From contig SVLJ01000008.1 of the NCBI GenBank assembly GCA_015067995.1, positions 1 through 64,000 of the forward strand: a stretch of DNA of 64,000 bases, in the 5' to 3' direction. Shown here piece after piece: positions 42,192-51,744 of this stretch (positions are counted from its first letter, which is position 1; each line of letters begins with the position of its first letter). The notes beneath the pieces are model-generated. The model saw only the letters and a list, made by a program, of their open reading frames with translations, did not search any database and was not told the origin of the DNA. Position numbers and translations under genes: made by a program. Origin of the DNA: Oscillospiraceae bacterium. GTDB lineage: Bacteria; Bacillota; Clostridia; Oscillospirales; Oscillospiraceae.

Positions 42192-43796
42192 ATGAAAACC
42201 ATGAAACGAACCCTGAGTATTCTTGTGGCAGTGATGCTGCTGGCCTGTATGCTGGCAGTGCCGGTGGGCGCGGCAGATGAGTATACCATCACCATTCAGA
42301 ATCCTGACGGAAAAGAATACGAGGCATATCAGATCTTTTCTGGTACGCTGTCCAAAGAAGGCGAAGTGAGCATTCTGAGCAGTATCGTGTGGGGCAGCGG
42401 CGTGAATTCTTCCAATCTGCTGATTGCTTTGGATGGAGACGCACAGCTGGGAGTCTATTTTGACAAGGATACCGATACTGCCAAGACAGTGGCGGAGACC
42501 ATCGGTAAGGCTCCATTCACCAATCCCGACCATGTCATGCTCAACCGTTTTGCAACGGTCGTGGCACAGAACCTTGTAGATGCCAAAAAGGTTGCGGGTA
42601 CCGCATCTGGCAGCGACGTTGTTGTCAATGGTCTGCCGGCAGGTTACTATCTGGTGAAGGCGGTGGATACTGCCAATCTGGGCGTTGATGACGTTTACAC
42701 CAGATACATGCTGCAGGTGGTGGATAATGTTACCGTCAGTCCCAAGACGGCTGCTGCTCCCACGATTGCCAAGATGGTCAGCAAGAGTCAGCTTACCGGA
42801 TATGCTGCGTCGGTCAGCGCGACCATTGACCGTGATGTATTTTTCCGTCTGGAGGGTCAGTTGCCCTCCAATATCGGGGAATACAACGGGTATGAGTACA
42901 TCTTCCACGATACACTGTCTGATGGTTTGGATTTTGCACAGCTTACTGATGACGCAAATGTAGATATCCAGGACTTTGATTTCTATGTGCTGAACAAGTT
43001 TGAGGCATCTTCTATTCATGCGGTTGTGGGCACCATGCCCGTCGGCGTGAAGCCTGAGGTCAATGTCAGCGGGAAAGAAATCACGATTACTTTCCCGGAC
43101 GCCAAGGCATTTATCGAGGCTGTGACCGCAGAGGCCGTGGCTGCCAACGATTATATTCAGGTGATTTATAAGGCCACGCTGAATGCGAATGCGGTAATCG
43201 AAGGCGTGGGAAATAAGAATGCGTTCTGGGCAGAGTATTCCGCACAGCCCAACAAGGGTAATAGCGGTCCGACTGCCAAAACAGAGACGGTTTCCGCTAC
43301 GGTCTTTACTTATCAGGTGGAGATCCACAAGGTAGACCCTGCCAAGAAGGGCTTGAGTGGCGCAAAGTTTATCCTTTATCATAATCCTGCTATTGCCGGC
43401 GGCGAGCGTCTGAATATCCAGCTTCGCGAGGATGCTTCCGGTGTCTATACCGTTGAGAAAGTTGGACCTGCCACTGGAACCGATGCCGTCGCATGCAATG
43501 AAATGTCAACGGATCCCAACGGTAAACTGATCATCAAGGGTCTGGGCGTAGCCACTTTCCAGCTGGAAGAAACGGTGGAACCTGTCACCTACAACAAGCT
43601 GGATGCTCCGGCACCCATCACTATTGAGGACAAGCTTGGTACCGGAAGTCAGACTGTGGTGGAAGTCGTTAACTACAAGGGTACCACTCTGCCTGAGACC
43701 GGCGGTATCGGTACTACTGTGTTCTACATCGCCGGCGGTCTGATGGTGGCTGCTGCCGCCGCAGTTCTGCTGCTGCGCAAGCGCGAGAACGGCTGA
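42192..43796 (+). CDS. Major pilin (fimbrial isopeptide-forming, LPETGG)
   Basis: 534 residues. Sec signal peptide (about 1-27, ending PVGAAD), a VTVSPKTAAAP pilin motif around 185 whose Lys would be joined by sortase C to the next subunit, two to three Ig-like isopeptide domains, an E-box (FQLEETVEPVTY) near 480, and C-terminal LPETGG with membrane helix and RKRENG tail. AAAAGGAG lies before ATG 42192. It is probably the shaft subunit. Confidence 0.92.
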   Translation: MKTMKRTLSILVAVMLLACMLAVPVGAADEYTITIQNPDGKEYEAYQIFSGTLSKEGEVSILSSIVWGSGVNSSNLLIALDGDAQLGVYFDKDTDTAKTVAETIGKAPFTNPDHVMLNRFATVVAQNLVDAKKVAGTASGSDVVVNGLPAGYYLVKAVDTANLGVDDVYTRYMLQVVDNVTVSPKTAAAPTIAKMVSKSQLTGYAASVSATIDRDVFFRLEGQLPSNIGEYNGYEYIFHDTLSDGLDFAQLTDDANVDIQDFDFYVLNKFEASSIHAVVGTMPVGVKPEVNVSGKEITITFPDAKAFIEAVTAEAVAANDYIQVIYKATLNANAVIEGVGNKNAFWAEYSAQPNKGNSGPTAKTETVSATVFTYQVEIHKVDPAKKGLSGAKFILYHNPAIAGGERLNIQLREDASGVYTVEKVGPATGTDAVACNEMSTDPNGKLIIKGLGVATFQLEETVEPVTYNKLDAPAPITIEDKLGTGSQTVVEVVNYKGTTLPETGGIGTTVFYIAGGLMVAAAAAVLLLRKRENG

Positions 43797-43828
43797 GCCG
43801 GTTTCGCAACAAACAAAACCAACTGAAG

Positions 43829-43862
43829 GCTGTCCCACGCCGGATTTTCCGGCGCGGGCAGC
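43829..43862 (+). promoter_or_regulatory. Imperfect hairpin between major pilin and sortase C genes
   Basis: GCTGTCCCACGCCGG and CCGGCGCGGGCAGC form an interrupted GC-rich stem without a T run. It may reduce expression of the sortase relative to the pilin by partial termination or 3'-end protection. Confidence 0.45.
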
Positions 43863-43877
43863 AGGGAGAGCACTGCA

Positions 43878-44777
43878 ATGCAAAGAAGAAAACAGAAGAA
43901 GGGTAAGCCCTCGGACATTATCTTCATACTGATCTTTCTTGCAGGGCTGTCCCTGCTGCTGTATCCTACCATCAGCAATTTCTGGAACTCCATGCACCAA
44001 TCCTATGCCATCGGTGACTATACGCAGGCAGTGGATGACGGTGACAGGGAAAAGAAGGAGATGCTGCTGACAGATGCACGCGGCTACAATCAGGAACTGT
44101 ACAAGCTGGGCAGCATCTATGATATGGATGAAGCGTGGCTTGCCCGCTACAATGAGACGCTGAATGTGGTGGGCAACGGCATCATGGGTTATGTGGAGAT
44201 CCCGGCCATCAACTGCACTCTGCCCATCTATCACGGAACCAGCGAGGCGGTGCTGCAGGTGGCCATCGGACACATCGAGTGGACCAGCCTGCCGGTGGGC
44301 GGAGAGAGCACCCATAGCGTCATCTCCGGACACCGGGGACTGCCCTCTGCGGAGCTGCTGACTCACATTGACCGGCTGGAGGTAGGCGACGCTTTCTACA
44401 TCCATGTGCTGGACGAGGTGCTGAAATACCGGGTGGACGACATTGCTGTGGTGGAGCCGGAGGATACCTCCCGACTGCAGATCGCAGAGGGAAAAGATTA
44501 TGTGACGCTGGTGACCTGTACGCCTTACGGTATCAATTCCCATCGCCTGCTGGTGCGGGGCGCCAGAGAGCTGGAGGGCGGCTGGACAGAGGGACAGGAA
44601 ATCATTCTTGGCGATGAAGTGCAGCCTGTGGAGCTGACATACGTTGTGCCGGCAGTGCTGGTACTGCTGGTGGCGGTGATTGCCGGTACGGTCTGGGCTG
44701 CGGAGGTACATCACCAGCATGCCAAGCAGAAGCGGATCGAACGTCGGAGACTGAGAAAGGAAGGAGGCAAGCCATGA
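43878..44777 (+). CDS. Class C (pilin) sortase
   Basis: 299 residues: N-terminal membrane helix, catalytic His in HSVISGHRGLP, catalytic Cys in TLVTCTPYGIN followed by SHRLLVRG with the active Arg, and a C-terminal membrane helix (VVPAVLVLLVAVIAGTVW) typical of class C. It polymerises pilins through LPxTG and pilin-motif lysines. The stop overlaps the next start by four bases. Confidence 0.93.
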   Translation: MQRRKQKKGKPSDIIFILIFLAGLSLLLYPTISNFWNSMHQSYAIGDYTQAVDDGDREKKEMLLTDARGYNQELYKLGSIYDMDEAWLARYNETLNVVGNGIMGYVEIPAINCTLPIYHGTSEAVLQVAIGHIEWTSLPVGGESTHSVISGHRGLPSAELLTHIDRLEVGDAFYIHVLDEVLKYRVDDIAVVEPEDTSRLQIAEGKDYVTLVTCTPYGINSHRLLVRGARELEGGWTEGQEIILGDEVQPVELTYVVPAVLVLLVAVIAGTVWAAEVHHQHAKQKRIERRRLRKEGGKP

Positions 44778-46414
44778 AGCAAATAAAAGCATGCCGCTTG
44801 CCGATGCTGCTGGCAGGCTGCTTCCTGCTGCTGTGTACAGCGGCGCTGGCGGCGCAGACGGCTTCTCTGCGGGTAACAGTGAAAAATGAATCCGGTCGAC
44901 CGGTGCAGGATATCCGGGTGGAACTGCTGCAGGTGGCTGCTGCGTCCGGCAGCAACATCAGGCTGATGCCGACATTTGCACAGCTGGGAATTTCTGCGGA
45001 GGCACTTCTGGCAGACAGCGGCGCTGATCATGCGGAAGCAGTGTATCAATACGTCAATGGCCAGTCAATGAGCGGACAAGTGATGCTGACGGACAGCACC
45101 GGCATCGTTGATGTTACCGGACTGCAGGCAGGCATTTATCTGGTGTTTGAGCGCGGCGGACAGGATGTGGCATTTCCACCGTGCCTGATTGTGCTGCGCC
45201 CCGGTGAGAGCGTGACCTCCACACCCAAGACATCGGAAACCGATACAGGAAGTATTCTGGTGATGAAGTGGTGGGAAGATGCCATGGACGCCGCGGGAAA
45301 ACGGCCTGCCAGTGTTCGTGTGGCGCTTTTGCGGAATGGAGTGCCTTTCCGCCGAGTGACGCTGAGCGCTGCCAACAACTGGCAGCATCGATTCCACTCT
45401 CTGCCTGCCAACGACGTGTATACTGTGCAGGAAGAGCCTGTGGCGGGGTATCGTGCGGAATATGTCTCTGAGAAAGAGGTATGGAAAATCATCAATACCT
45501 ATCAGCCTCCCACGCCGCCTCCCGGCCCTGGTGGGCCTGATGAACCGGAGGAGCCGGATGAACCCGACAATCCTCCGGATACGCCAAAACCGCCAGAGTA
45601 TGTGCATGTGGTTGTCCAGAAAAAGTGGGATGACAACAACGATGCCGCAGGTAAGCGACCGGCCAGCATTTCCGTGCAGCTGATCCGGGATGGCGAAGTG
45701 CTGAAGACGGCCGTGCTCAGCGCTGCTAATGACTGGCGATACCGCTTTGTCAATCTGGAAAAGTCAGGAAGCTATACGGTGCGGGAACTGCCGGTGACAG
45801 ATTACACGGCTGTCTATCAGGGCAATGCTTCGACAGGAATTGTTGTCATCAACCACTATACGGGAACTACCGATCCCGGCACTTCGCCAGATCCCACTGT
45901 GCCGGAAAAGAAAACTGTGGATATACCGATGAGAGTCGTGTGGGTGGATAATAACAATGCGGCGGGCAAGCGCCCGGAAACTGTGACGGTGCGGCTGCTT
46001 GCAGACGGAAATGTCGTGGGAACGCTGGAACTGGGCTTTCCGCAGGAGTGGGAGGGTGTGTTCCATGATGTGTTTGCGGATATGTATTACTCCGTATGGC
46101 AGAATGCCGTGCCAGAGTACAGCACTGTCTATTCCGGCAGTGCGGAAGCAGGCTTTGTGATCACCAATACGTATACCAGCGGAACTGCCGATCCCGGCAC
46201 GCCGCCGGATCCTTCGCAGCCGGATGTGCCGGATGATCCGGTGACCCCGCCCAAGGAGCCGGACGATCCGGTGACCCCGCCTGAGGAGCCCGATACACCC
46301 AAAATCCCGCAGACCGGTGCGGAAATGGGAAGTGTATATCTGCTGCTGGCTTTGGGCGGCTTGCTGACCCTGCTGGGACTGGTTGACCTGTACCGGGGAC
46401 GGAGGGAATCGTGA
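44774..46414 (+). CDS. Minor pilin / basal subunit with Cna-B domains
   Basis: 546 residues: signal peptide, an N-terminal SpaA-like domain, then three Cna-B domains each with the W-x-D-x-x-D/N-A-A-G-K-R-P pattern (near 160, 285, 395), separated by Pro/Glu/Asp-rich linkers (PDEPEEPDEPDNPPD). Sorting signal is IPQTGAEMG rather than LPETGG, followed by helix and RGRRES tail. The variant signal suggests anchoring by the second sortase as wall-proximal base subunit; this is an inference. Confidence 0.87.
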   Translation: MKQIKACRLPMLLAGCFLLLCTAALAAQTASLRVTVKNESGRPVQDIRVELLQVAAASGSNIRLMPTFAQLGISAEALLADSGADHAEAVYQYVNGQSMSGQVMLTDSTGIVDVTGLQAGIYLVFERGGQDVAFPPCLIVLRPGESVTSTPKTSETDTGSILVMKWWEDAMDAAGKRPASVRVALLRNGVPFRRVTLSAANNWQHRFHSLPANDVYTVQEEPVAGYRAEYVSEKEVWKIINTYQPPTPPPGPGGPDEPEEPDEPDNPPDTPKPPEYVHVVVQKKWDDNNDAAGKRPASISVQLIRDGEVLKTAVLSAANDWRYRFVNLEKSGSYTVRELPVTDYTAVYQGNASTGIVVINHYTGTTDPGTSPDPTVPEKKTVDIPMRVVWVDNNNAAGKRPETVTVRLLADGNVVGTLELGFPQEWEGVFHDVFADMYYSVWQNAVPEYSTVYSGSAEAGFVITNTYTSGTADPGTPPDPSQPDVPDDPVTPPKEPDDPVTPPEEPDTPKIPQTGAEMGSVYLLLALGGLLTLLGLVDLYRGRRES

Positions 46415-47037
46415 GAAGACAACTGAGAGGAATGCTGCTGCTGATTGCCGGAATGGCGATGCTTCTAACAGCGGCGGGAATGCTGGCGCTGCAGGAACGG
46501 CAGGCAACCGTGGCGGGACAGAATGCTGAGGTGCTGCTGGAAAAGATCACGGAGCAGATTGCTGTGAAGAAGGAAGAAGTCATTTACGACACGGCTGTGG
46601 AAGAGGCACCGCCTGCGGGAGAAGTGCCAAAGGCCACCTGGCAGGGCTACGATATGATCGGGATCCTGCGGATGCCGTCGCTGTCGATGGAGCTGCCGAT
46701 CCTGCAGGAGTGGAGCTATGATCTGCTGGAGCTTTCGCCGTGCCGATATTCCGGCAGCGCGGAAGGCGGCGATCTGATCATCCTTGGGCACAACTACAAA
46801 AAGCATTTCACACCAATGAAAAAGCTGAAGGTGGGGGATGAAGTGGAGTTTTGTGACGCACAGGGAACGGTGTACCGCTATCAGGTGACAAAGACCGAGA
46901 TCCTGAAGCCCGCGGAACTGGATCGGCTGACCGGTTCCGAACATGACCTGACCCTGTTCACCTGCACCGGCGGCGGTTATAAGCGTCATGTGGTGCGCTG
47001 TGACCGGATTCCGGAAGAGGAGAGCGTTCTGCGCTGA
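46411..47037 (+). CDS. Second sortase of the pilus operon (class uncertain, housekeeping/D-like)
   Basis: 208 residues: one N-terminal membrane helix, catalytic His in LIILGHNYKKHF, catalytic Cys in LTLFTCTGGGYKRHVVRC with the Arg following. No C-terminal membrane helix, unlike the class C enzyme before it, so it likely attaches the finished pilus to peptidoglycan. GTG start overlapping the preceding stop (GTGA). Confidence 0.88.
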   Translation: MRRQLRGMLLLIAGMAMLLTAAGMLALQERQATVAGQNAEVLLEKITEQIAVKKEEVIYDTAVEEAPPAGEVPKATWQGYDMIGILRMPSLSMELPILQEWSYDLLELSPCRYSGSAEGGDLIILGHNYKKHFTPMKKLKVGDEVEFCDAQGTVYRYQVTKTEILKPAELDRLTGSEHDLTLFTCTGGGYKRHVVRCDRIPEEESVLR

Positions 47038-47076
47038 GGATAACGGCGGCGGTTTTTTCTGTGACATCTGGATATG

Positions 47077-47120
47077 AAAATAGCGTTCCCTGCATCAAAT
47101 GATGCGGGGAACGCTATTTT
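47077..47120. terminator. Bidirectional terminator after the pilus operon
   Basis: AAAATAGCGTTCCCTGCATC and GATGCGGGGAACGCTATTTT form a 20-bp stem with one wobble. Confidence 0.85.
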
Positions 47121-47151
47121 GTGTATATGACTGTGACGCGGCGGTGAATAC

Positions 47152-47325
47152 TCACTGACGCCGGGCGGTGGCGTAATCATCGCCCCGGCGGTAAAAGGGA
47201 CATTGCGCAGTGGCACCCCGCAGAAATCGTTCCATTTCATCTTCATCCAGGTCTACTGTGCAGAAATTGGTGTCGGTTTCCGGGTCATAATCATAAAAGA
47301 CGCATTCTTCGCAATTGGCTGCCAT
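47152..47325 (-). CDS. DUF6472-like small cysteine protein
   Basis: 57 residues. Four cysteines (NCEECVFYD, NFCTVD, QCPFYRRG) suggest a small metal-binding fold, and the LDEDEMERFL and CPFYRRGDDY segments match the DUF6472 proteins of Clostridia. Function unknown. It follows the glycosyltransferase fusion gene by 22 bases and is probably in its operon. Confidence 0.75.
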   Translation of the reverse strand: MAANCEECVFYDYDPETDTNFCTVDLDEDEMERFLRGATAQCPFYRRGDDYATARRQ

Positions 47326-47347
47326 ACTGACTCCTTTCGAGGAACAC

Positions 47348-49570
47348 TTACAGTCCCATTTGCTCCCGGGCAACGGTGACGTTTCCTGCCTCCATGGCTT
47401 TCAGACGCTCAACGGCGGCCGACTGTTCATCGGGGCGGGCGGCGCGCTCCATGCAGCGGTCAATCATGCCGCACAGATTTTCCTCTGTCAGTGTGTCCAG
47501 ATCTTCAAAGATTTCCTGACCAATGTAACGAAGGAAGGAGGATACCTTGGGATCGTAGACAACGCCGGCCAGTGGGACGCCCTGTCCTGCTGCAAAGACC
47601 AGCGCATGAAGCCGCATGGAAACAACGGCCTGCATACGGGACATGATGCCGATGAGGGTGTCTGTGCGGCCGTTGCTCTCCAGAAAATGGTGGGGCACGG
47701 TGAGGGTTCTGGCTGCAAGGGCGGCTGCGGAAGGGTCCTGATGACGCTCTACGGAGAGGAAGACTGGAGTGAGACCATAGGTGTGCCAGGCGTATTCAGC
47801 AGCCCGGGAAAACAGATGCGCTTTCTGATCAAAACCTCTCCACTGACGAAGCGTAAAGCAGATATACTTGCCGGATGGAGGGATGCCGGCAGCCAGCATG
47901 GCGCTGTCAACCACATCGGCGGAGGCAGGAGAAAGGATCAAAGCAGGGTCGGCAGTCAGCAGAACCGGAGGGGCAGTGACACCCATGGACTCCAGCTCCT
48001 TCCGGGAATCGGGTTCCCGGAGAGTGATGATATCGACATAGCGGTTCAGGATCCTTGCGGAGAGCCTGCGCAGGCTCTTTCGATTGACGGGACCAATGCC
48101 GCAGCCGTACATCTGTACCCGACAGCCCAGCTTCTTGGCAGTACGAATGTTGTAGAGATAATACCACAGGGAGCGGCGGGAGGTGACATCCTGGATCAGA
48201 GAGCCACCGCCGTTGATATAAAGCCGTGCGTGCTTCATGGCACGACGCCATGCAAAGATGGCCGTGCGGCTCACGGAGGGGACGCGGTAGGCGAGACGGG
48301 TCTCCCGGGGGGTCTTGCTGATGACTGTGATAGGCAGGTGGGGATCAATGGAGCGCATCTGCTGCAGAATGGCCTGCAGGATGGCGTCATCGCCGGCGTT
48401 GCTGCGTCCATAAGCGCCGCAGATCACCACACCGTCCCGTTCCTGCTTAGGCCGTGCGTGACGGCGGACGATGTCCTCATAAATGCGCAGCTGCGTGTCC
48501 ACGGTGTTTTGAAGGGAGAATTCCGTGCTGGCTTTTTTGTGAAGACGATGGCCGAGGGATATTCGCAGCTCGTCCTCCTGAGCCAGTCGGGTCAGGATCT
48601 TGCCCAGCGCGTGATGGTCGCCCGGCGTGAAGAGAAATCCGTTGACTTCGTGGTCAATGAGGTAAGGAATACCGCCAACGGAAGTTGCCACCGTGGCCAG
48701 ATGCCAGCGGGCACCCTCCGTCAGGGCGTAGGGGAAGGTTTCCGACAAGCTGGTCAGCGCATTGATATCCAGCGCAGAATAGAAATCATCCATGCTGCCG
48801 CTGATCCAGCCGGCAAAGCATACCGCATGTTCTACGCCCAGTTCCCGGGCAAGGGCGATCAGCTTTTCGCGCTCCTCGCCGTCTCCGGCGATGACGAGCC
48901 GCAGCCGTGAACAGTTGGCATAGGCGGCGGCAAAGCCGCGGACCAGCGTGCTCATGTCCTTCACCGGATTCATGCGGGCTGCGATGCCTACCACGACGCT
49001 GTTGTCATCCACATCCAGACCAAGACCGCGCAGATAATCCGATCGGTTGGCAACGTGGGCGCCGGGGGTGAAGTCAATGCCGTTATACAGCGGATAGAAG
49101 CGGTTCGGCGGGAAGTTCCGCGAGATCAGAAGATCCACCATGGCATCGGACACGCCGATATAGTAGTCCAGGCACCGCAGTGCCACCGCATTGATGGTGC
49201 CGAAGGTCAGATGACTGAAAGGACGGCCCATGTAGTCCAGCCGATAATCACTGTGGACGGTGGTGACTACAGGGATATCCAGAGACATCCGAAGCAATGC
49301 GCCCATCATGTTGGCGCGGGCACCGTGACAGTGGATGACCTGATAACCTTCCTCGCGGATCAGCGCAAGCAGCTGCTTGCGGACAGCGGGGACCTTTCCG
49401 CTCATGATATCTGTTGGGATTCCCAGCGAGCGTGCTTCGTCGGCAAAGGGACCGTCGCGGAAACAGACCATGCGGGCAGTGATGGTTTTGTTGAGATTCT
49501 GCAGCAGGCTCAGCACATGGGTTTTTGCGCCGCCGGAGTCGCCGCCGCTGATCAGATGGATGACTTTCAT
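47348..49570 (-). CDS. csaB: Fusion of GT4 glycosyltransferase and CsaB-type polysaccharide pyruvyl transferase
   Basis: 740 residues. Residues ~1-375 are a GT-B glycosyltransferase (HLISGGDSGGAKTHVLSLL at the N-terminus, HCHGARANMMG, and the donor-site SETFPYALTEG). Residues ~385-725 are a pyruvyl transferase (VVICGAYGRSNAGDDAILQ, YINGGGSLIQD, MRLHALVFAAGQGVPL). CsaB adds pyruvate ketals to wall polysaccharide, which anchors SLH-domain proteins. In most species the two activities are separate genes. Confidence 0.85.
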   Translation of the reverse strand: MKVIHLISGGDSGGAKTHVLSLLQNLNKTITARMVCFRDGPFADEARSLGIPTDIMSGKVPAVRKQLLALIREEGYQVIHCHGARANMMGALLRMSLDIPVVTTVHSDYRLDYMGRPFSHLTFGTINAVALRCLDYYIGVSDAMVDLLISRNFPPNRFYPLYNGIDFTPGAHVANRSDYLRGLGLDVDDNSVVVGIAARMNPVKDMSTLVRGFAAAYANCSRLRLVIAGDGEEREKLIALARELGVEHAVCFAGWISGSMDDFYSALDINALTSLSETFPYALTEGARWHLATVATSVGGIPYLIDHEVNGFLFTPGDHHALGKILTRLAQEDELRISLGHRLHKKASTEFSLQNTVDTQLRIYEDIVRRHARPKQERDGVVICGAYGRSNAGDDAILQAILQQMRSIDPHLPITVISKTPRETRLAYRVPSVSRTAIFAWRRAMKHARLYINGGGSLIQDVTSRRSLWYYLYNIRTAKKLGCRVQMYGCGIGPVNRKSLRRLSARILNRYVDIITLREPDSRKELESMGVTAPPVLLTADPALILSPASADVVDSAMLAAGIPPSGKYICFTLRQWRGFDQKAHLFSRAAEYAWHTYGLTPVFLSVERHQDPSAAALAARTLTVPHHFLESNGRTDTLIGIMSRMQAVVSMRLHALVFAAGQGVPLAGVVYDPKVSSFLRYIGQEIFEDLDTLTEENLCGMIDRCMERAARPDEQSAAVERLKAMEAGNVTVAREQMGL

Positions 49571-49709
49571 GGCCGATTCCTTTCTCTCGCATGTTGGGAG
49601 ACTGAAATTCCTCTTGTAGAATGATGAAAAATATTATACAATAAATCAGGTATATGCGCAAGCACTGACTGATGATAACAGTATGCCCTTTTACAAAAGG
49701 AGATCCGAT

Positions 49710-50699
49710 ATGGAAAAGAAAACGCTGAAGGAAAAGCTGAAGAAAATCAATATCATCGACCTGATAGCGGTGGTGCTCATCGTGCTGGTGGCCCTGGTGG
49801 TTCTGTGGAAGGTGGCAGACAAGATTTTGCCCTTTGACAAAGATCCTGGTACCGCGTCCAGCAGTACGGTCGGCGCAACATCCCAGACGCCTGCGGGCAG
49901 TGGCGCGGCATCTTCCAGCGGCGAGAAGGAAGATCCCATGGTCTATGTGACCTTCACCGTGCGTGCGGAAAACAAGCCGGCGGCAATGTATGAAAAGGTG
50001 CAGGAGCATATCCCCAGTCAGCTGATGATGAGCGGTGTTCTGTATGACGGCTGGGTGGTCGGTGTGGAGAAGGAGCCGGTTCTCGTGCTGGCATCTGACG
50101 GAACATGGGTGGAAGACCCCAAGCATGTGAATCTGCTGTTTACCGTAGAGGCTACCGTGCCCCGTACCGCGATCATGACCACGCTGGTGGGTACGCAGGA
50201 GGTACGGATCGGCGATCCCGGCTATGACCTGAATACCGAGTATCTGGAGTTCCGGGATACCACTGTGGTGGATGTGAAGTGGGAGGACTGGGACTTCGGT
50301 GCGGATCGCAAGGAAACCAATAAGGAAAAACTGGAAAAGAAGGGACTTCAGCCCATTACCTATGTTGTCCGTGCGGAGAACAGACCGGCGGCACTGTATG
50401 AAAACGTGAAGGAGTATATCCCCAGCCAGCTGATGGCTTCCGGTGCGCTGCAATACGGTTGGGTGGTCGGCGTAGAGAAGGAGCCTGTTATGGTGCTGAC
50501 GGCCGGCGGCGAATGGGTGGAAGACCCCGCGCACGTGACACTTCTGTTCACCGTGGAGGCCTATGTGCCCCGCACCGATGTGAAGACCACGCTGGTGGGT
50601 ACGCAGGAGGTCCGCATTGGCCGTCCGCAGTATACCCTGAAAACAGAGTATCTGGAGATCCGGAATACCACCGTAGTGGATATTGATTGGGGACGCTGA
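49710..50699 (+). CDS. DUF4330-type membrane-anchored protein with internal duplication
   Basis: 329 residues: basic N-terminus, one membrane helix (IIDLIAVVLIVLVALVVLW), a Ser/Ala/Gly linker, then two ~115-residue repeats. The first begins TFTVRAENKPAAMYEKVQEH and the second VVRAENRPAALYENVKEY; both contain SQLM-SG, GWVVGVEKEP, VEDP.HV.LLFTVEA and TTLVGTQEVRIG. Related proteins usually have one such unit. An extracytoplasmic role is likely; function unknown. Start from AAAAGGAG before ATG 49710. Confidence 0.72.
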   Translation: MEKKTLKEKLKKINIIDLIAVVLIVLVALVVLWKVADKILPFDKDPGTASSSTVGATSQTPAGSGAASSSGEKEDPMVYVTFTVRAENKPAAMYEKVQEHIPSQLMMSGVLYDGWVVGVEKEPVLVLASDGTWVEDPKHVNLLFTVEATVPRTAIMTTLVGTQEVRIGDPGYDLNTEYLEFRDTTVVDVKWEDWDFGADRKETNKEKLEKKGLQPITYVVRAENRPAALYENVKEYIPSQLMASGALQYGWVVGVEKEPVMVLTAGGEWVEDPAHVTLLFTVEAYVPRTDVKTTLVGTQEVRIGRPQYTLKTEYLEIRNTTVVDIDWGR

Positions 50700-50802
50700 G
50701 TCTTTCTGCTGACGACGGAAACTGAATCACAGGGCGGGCGCTGCGGCGCCTGCCCTGTTTGACAAAACGGCTGGAAATTCACGAAACACAGACCGGTTTC
50801 CC

Positions 50803-50831
50803 TTGCGCTTTGCGGGAGGGTGCTTTATAAT
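50803..50831 (+). promoter_or_regulatory. Promoter of the transketolase genes
   Basis: TTGCGC, a 17-bp spacer and TATAAT, about 65 bp before the first start codon. Confidence 0.7.
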
Positions 50832-50898
50832 GATTATGTGAAACGCTTCGGCGGCATCTGACGCCGCCGGTCAAATACCAAACGAAAGGGAGAACCTC

Positions 50899-51744
50899 AT
50901 GACAGCCAACGATAAAAAGCAGTTGATGACCATGGCCTGTAAGGTTCGTATGGGCGTTGTTACCGGCACCCACGCAGCCAAGGCAGGTCACCCCGGCGGC
51001 AGCCTGTCTGCTGCAGATGTGTTTACCTATCTCTATGCCAAGGAACTGAATGTAGATCCTGCCAATCCCAAGTGGGAGGATCGTGACCGCTTCGTTCTTT
51101 CCAAAGGCCACACCGCTCCCGGCCTGTATGCCGCTCTGGCACAGCGCGGATTCTTCCCCGAAAGCGACCTGCTGACCCTGCGTCATATCGGAAGCCATCT
51201 GCAGGGCCATCCCAACATGAACCTGACTCCCGGTGTGGATATGTCCACCGGTTCTCTGGGCCAGGGCATTTCTGCCGCAGCCGGTATGGCTCTGGCAGCC
51301 AAGCACACCGGCAAGACCGCCCGCGTCTATGCTCTGCTGGGCGACGGCGAGATTCAGGAAGGTCAGGTGTGGGAGGCCTGCATGTTTGCGGCCCACTATA
51401 AGCTGGATAACTTCTGCATCATCGTGGACAACAACGGTCTGCAGATCGATGGCCGCGTGGCAGACGTCATGAGTCCCTATCCCATCCCTGAAAAGCTGGA
51501 GGCATTCGGCTTCGCTGTGAAGCAGATCGACGGCCATGACTTTGATCAGATCGAGGCAGCCTTCGCACAGGCTAAAGAGACCAAGGGCAAGCCTTTTGCT
51601 ATCGTCATGAAGACCACCAAGGGCAAGGGCGTCAGCTTCATGGAGGACAACGCCGGTTGGCACGGCAAGGCTCCCAACGATGAAGAGTACGCAAAGGCAA
51701 TGGCCGAGCTGACCGCTCAGCTGGCAGAAGTGGAGGCGATGTAA
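50899..51744 (+). CDS. Transketolase, N-terminal subunit
   Basis: 281 residues with the TPP-binding domain: KAGHPGGSLSAAD, FVLSKGHTAPGLYAAL, STGSLGQGISAAAGMALA and the GDGEIQEGQVWEA TPP motif. It forms a heteromeric transketolase with the next gene product for the non-oxidative pentose phosphate pathway. Split transketolases are common in Clostridia and archaea. ATG directly precedes by strong AAAGGGAG. Confidence 0.95.
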   Translation: MTANDKKQLMTMACKVRMGVVTGTHAAKAGHPGGSLSAADVFTYLYAKELNVDPANPKWEDRDRFVLSKGHTAPGLYAALAQRGFFPESDLLTLRHIGSHLQGHPNMNLTPGVDMSTGSLGQGISAAAGMALAAKHTGKTARVYALLGDGEIQEGQVWEACMFAAHYKLDNFCIIVDNNGLQIDGRVADVMSPYPIPEKLEAFGFAVKQIDGHDFDQIEAAFAQAKETKGKPFAIVMKTTKGKGVSFMEDNAGWHGKAPNDEEYAKAMAELTAQLAEVEAM

